Below are positions 60,307-64,000 of a DNA stretch of 64,000 nt, one piece after another. The notes below the pieces were generated by a model. The model searched no databases. It saw only the letters and a program-made list of their open reading frames with translations, and was not told the DNA's origin. The stretch covers positions 19,759,235-19,823,234 of the forward strand of contig OU964923.1 of assembly GCA_918807975.1 (NCBI GenBank). The letters run 5' to 3'. The stretch is from Aplidium turbinatum (taxonomy: Eukaryota; Chordata; Ascidiacea; Aplousobranchia; Polyclinidae). Made by a program: the position numbers and the translations under genes. How positions within the stretch are numbered: position 1 is the stretch's first letter; every line of letters starts with the position of its first letter.

Positions 60307-60940
60307 GGTTGCCCCCGAAAACAATTGAAAAAACTAACCTTGTTTTGCTCATTTTTGGCGCAATAATGTTTTTTTTTATCAAGATACACACTTTGTATGT
60401 AACCAAATCCATCAAATGAAAATTGGATTTTGTATAAAATTTAAGTTAGCCTATTTATATCATTAAAAAAAATCCTTCACGATCACAGAAGGATTTTTAT
60501 AATTTATTTCTTGAAAATTTGTATAGCCTAGTGTGATGTAGTCTTTCAGCAGACTGTAGAACTTCAAAAATTTATCTGAGGTGTCCCCACTTTCACCTGT
60601 AATATTTTCACGCACATTTTATTTTATAGCTCACCGTATCTTCATTAACACTGAAATTTATCTGTTTAATTAAACTAGTACAAGGCTATTTGAGTGAGAG
60701 AAGTGCTTACTTCGGCATATTACATAGTTTTTTTGTGGGTCACCAACAACTTTTTAGGCCTACTCCCTTAATTCACTTTAGGAACTATGCATGTCCAACA
60801 TCGCCGGTTAAGCGAACAAAATGTGGTCGAGCAAGCGAGAAAATTTTGCAAAAATAGAAGAAAAAATACATAGACTATTAACTAATGTTAACGTAAAAGC
60901 CCAAAAACGCTGCACAAACTAAATATGCGTTAAACAGAGA
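60307..60940. other. Gene-free spacer
   Basis: The first part (GGTTGCCCCCGAAAACAATTG and onward) resembles inner sequence of the 49185-50866 hAT and is probably the continuation of the truncated outer hAT that starts at 58970. The rest shows nothing I can name. Confidence 0.4.
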
Positions 60941-61500
60941 TGTGGTCACAGCGGTAAACCATAATTTCTTCGTGGGAAAATTGTAACTTAAAGTTCCCGG
61001 ATCCTTTCGTCTGCATATAATGACCGAAGAAACACACACTTGAACTTCTTTTCAAACAGTGTATTTCTGTAAAAATTAGCCCACGGCTACCAAAAAACGA
61101 GGGGGTGCAACGCGTACACCACTTAAACTGTCACTACACAACAGATTACTTGGATAAAAGACGGAACTTTTGTCCAGCTAGCAAGCACTAAGCCAACAGT
61201 TAAATGTGCGGCCAACTTTCAAACAATCATTTTACGAATGACCAGAATAGATATCAATATCTCAAATTCACGTAGAAAGTAACTGTGACGCAATAAATGA
61301 AAGACAATTATGAAGTCATTCCAACAGGTGTTTAAGCTGATGTAATATTTCCTGTTTAAACAGGCCCAAACAGGTCCAAACAGGTCTTATGAACGATGGT
61401 GCAATTTTGGCACATGCTTTAGGAATTTCCATGACGTAATATTCAGTAGACTTGAACGGTTTTTATATGACGTTTGATTTGGTGAAAATTGTCGGGAACA
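60941..61500 (-). repeat. 3' LTR of a BEL/Pao retrotransposon
   Basis: It has TG...CA ends on the plus strand (TGTGGTCACA to GGGAACA), about 560 bp. Matching sequence recurs in the solo LTR at 17274-18239. The coding part lies to the right on the minus strand, so this is the downstream LTR; the upstream one is beyond the window. The polypurine-like GGGG patch adjoining 61501 fits this orientation. The family is old but this copy is the better preserved. Confidence 0.75.
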
Positions 61501-64000
61501 TAGCGGCCCCTAGTTATGACAGTCTGACATGGCATAACTAAAAAGAAATGACGACAATTGTGAGCCAATGAATAAAAACACATGATACACAAATTGTTTG
61601 AATCACTCACGTTTAAGTTAATACGCAAATACAAAGGGCATGCAAAGAATGAACAGCAATAAGAATAAACACGACGATACATGAAATTGGTACCATAGGT
61701 ACACGCTAAATGACGCTATATACAATGGTTGCGCTAATAACCGACTGTTCCGGGCTCAGACAAGGGTCGGCCACCGCAGACAAAACCAGGCTCAAACCCT
61801 AACACTTAGGTGTTCTTTACGGGGGCGAGGCACGAAATATCCCTCAACACGTAGTCTACTTTCACTTTCCCCGTACTCTCATCATAGTTGCAGACGGCAA
61901 CTTTGGCTCTACGAACCACAGGCTTCCCTTTCCTAATTTGTGGAACTACCTCATGCACCCTCCCAAGTTGATACTTCCCACGTTTACCAATGTCTTGGAG
62001 AGAACCTACCACTACAAGTTGACCAGGCTCCAAATTCTCGGCCATTTTTAGCCATTTTTTCCGGCCCTGAAGACCTGGCAAGTAAAAATCGATCCATTTA
62101 CTCCAAAACTGATGAGAAAGTGACAAATTAAACCGATAATCCCTTCTTAATTGGTCACGATCATGTGGTTGCCCAACAGCACAGTATGGGTCTAAGTATG
62201 GGGTCAAAAGTGAGGCAGGGGTGATGACAGTAAAATCCCTAGGGTCGTCACTCAAAGGTACCAAAGGGCGTTCGTTCACGATCCGAACGGCACTGCCTGT
62301 GTACGTAAGCAGTTCAATAAAATTGGGCTTACGAATTGAAGAGTCCAAAATGTGAAAAAAGTATTTAATCACATCGGCCATGAAACCAAACCTACCAAGC
62401 CGAAATCTAGCCAAGACATCTACCAGAGGGTTTAACAAGTCAGGACCCGAAAACATTACATCATTAACACAAGTTCCTCGAAATTCAGACTTGCCATCGT
62501 AAACAATACGCTTTTTTAATTGTGACGTCACAAAGTATGGTAAATACCATTCAAATCCCTTGACATTTCCTGCTTCACCAGCACGCTCAATATAGCCATT
62601 AGATTTAAGATCTTTCATGGTGTCAGTAAGGAAATCACGAAGTTCAGGTTGTTTTAAAGCTTTCTTTCTTAAAGCAGCAGCTCTATCTGACGCCAACACA
62701 AAATTGTTAGGTAAATCAATATCTTCCTTCAACGGAACAGGTATCTCAAATCGACCATCTTTCAACTCAATATTCGGTTCGACAAGTTCTCTAGCCAAAT
62801 TATCATTGCGAGACAATTCACAGGTTTCATTTTGCAAAGTCAAATCCTGAATGACTTTATTCAGGTCTGCTATTTCCATATCGCGAGACTCAATTTTACG
62901 CTGAAAGCCAGAGATGACATCCGACTCTGAAGACGTCTGCACTCTGCACACTTTAGCAACGCTTTCAACTAAGGGTGACTTACCACCACAAGCCAACCAA
63001 CCGAGAGGAGTGAGTAAAGCATGCGGTTCACTGCGATTTTCACCAACACGTTCTTCTTTTGCCCACATCAAATAAGCGTTGTCATTGCCAATCAGTACAT
63101 CTACAGTACTACAATCATTCAAATGAAACATATTCACGTCATGAAAATGACGGAAACCACTTAAATCTTGTTTATGGGGTAAAGTTTTAACATCGTCAGC
63201 CCAAGCTGGGTTAACCACCGAGGTTATATCACAAAACAGTTCATTCGTCTCTAACGACTGAATGTTGAGTTTAACAAGTTCAGCACAAGTAGGTTTCTGA
63301 CCAGCCAGAGTATCCATTTTAAACGACGCTTTATCATACGGTTTAAGACCAAGTTCGCACACCAAGTCACTCGAAACAAAGGTCAACTGCGAACCAGGAT
63401 CATGCTGACAATACACCAACTTCGATTTGCCAGTCATTGGATTCAAAACACGAGCAGCAGTAACGCGGTTAAAGGCTGCTTTAACATTTCCAATCTTAAC
63501 ATTACGCACAGGAACTCTGGCACCAGCATCATCTTTACCGACCGAATCCAGAGAATCACGTGACGTCACATAAAAATCATGCAGAAGAAAATAGTGTTTC
63601 CTATCGTTGTTAGGCCCACACTGACGACAGTTGTTTGCATGATTACAGTCCTTAACCATATGCTGGCGCAAACAGTTCAAGCATTTTCCAGCTTTCACAA
63701 TGACATCTCTCCGACCTTTAGGTGTCAAGCGCAAAAATTCTTTACAATTAGACAAAAAATGATATTCAACTTGACCACGTGATGAACAACAAAAACATGC
63801 CGGTAGGTCTTTACGTCTAGCCTCACCACCGCGCGGTGCGCCAACAGCAGTCGAGTACTGCGAACTTCCTGACATGACAATATCATGGGGTTTTACAGAC
63901 GTCTGCCTAACCGGACATGAAGGCAATTTTCCTTTGCCAAACTTTTTAAAATGCTGCGACTCACCAGAATCGCCCATTAGCATAATGCTAAAATCAGTCG
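61501..64000 (-). mobile_element. BEL/Pao LTR retrotransposon, internal part, running off the window
   Basis: The minus-strand open frame at 61806-63983 is 725 codons long. In order it shows a gag-type zinc-knuckle region with spaced Cys and His (for example CFCCSSRGQ and CLNCLRQHMVKDC), an aspartic-protease-like region, part of a reverse transcriptase, and the conserved C-terminal block of BEL integrases (from NERPLVPLSDDPRDFTVITP on). The family's proteins would copy the element's RNA into DNA and insert it. This copy looks incomplete compared with the family, with at least one internal break, and is treated as a fossil. The left 300 bases are non-coding between the frame and the LTR. Confidence 0.85.

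Noticed and set aside
61501-64000. A host aspartic-protease or zinc-knuckle gene
   Set aside because: The order of domains and the adjacent LTR mark it as a BEL/Pao retrotransposon fossil.

Overview
This is AT-rich animal nuclear DNA: split genes with GT-AG introns, tRNA-derived SINEs, many hAT elements, a P-like transposase relic and a BEL/Pao retrotransposon. The species cannot be read from the window. The compact genes and element mix would suit a marine invertebrate, perhaps a tunicate, but that is a guess. No operon, CRISPR array or prokaryotic feature is present, and I found no clearly new biological system.

Three host genes can be supported. (1) mvd, diphosphomevalonate decarboxylase, lies on the minus strand in three exons (5311-6255, 8318-8440, 10713-10841). 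It encodes 398 residues and looks complete. (2) A compact RING-H2 ubiquitin ligase of the RNF126/RNF115/RNF181 type lies on the plus strand in three exons (40685-40826, 46415-46530, 46823-46975) and encodes 136 residues. (3) An unrecognised minus-strand gene has five exons whose phases agree (56281-56789, 55414-55567, 54122-54307, 51506-52030, 48046-48155). It encodes about 470 residues and ends in an acidic tail. A weaker candidate small gene lies at 35072-35871.

Most of the rest is transposable-element debris. At the left, 0.8-4.4 kb holds two decayed DNA-transposase genes, the second P-element/THAP9-like. I could delimit sixteen hAT-type elements with terminal inverted repeats; nearly all have exact or one-mismatch 8-bp target duplications. 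One (12305-15613) still carries an uninterrupted 600-codon transposase, but its catalytic glutamate appears to be lysine. Three copies of a roughly 410-bp MITE with CATGG ends have 7-bp target duplications. SINEs, a fold-back family, a solo BEL-type LTR and hATs are inserted into each other, giving datable nests. The deepest is at 19060-21506; others are at 17090-18475, 37135-37873, 52415-53522 and 58970-60306.

The right end (60941-64000) is the 3' part of a BEL/Pao LTR retrotransposon on the minus strand that runs off the window. The solo LTR at 17274-18239 belongs to the same family. The genes show no functional link to one another beyond being neighbours; several mobile elements sit in their introns without touching coding exons.
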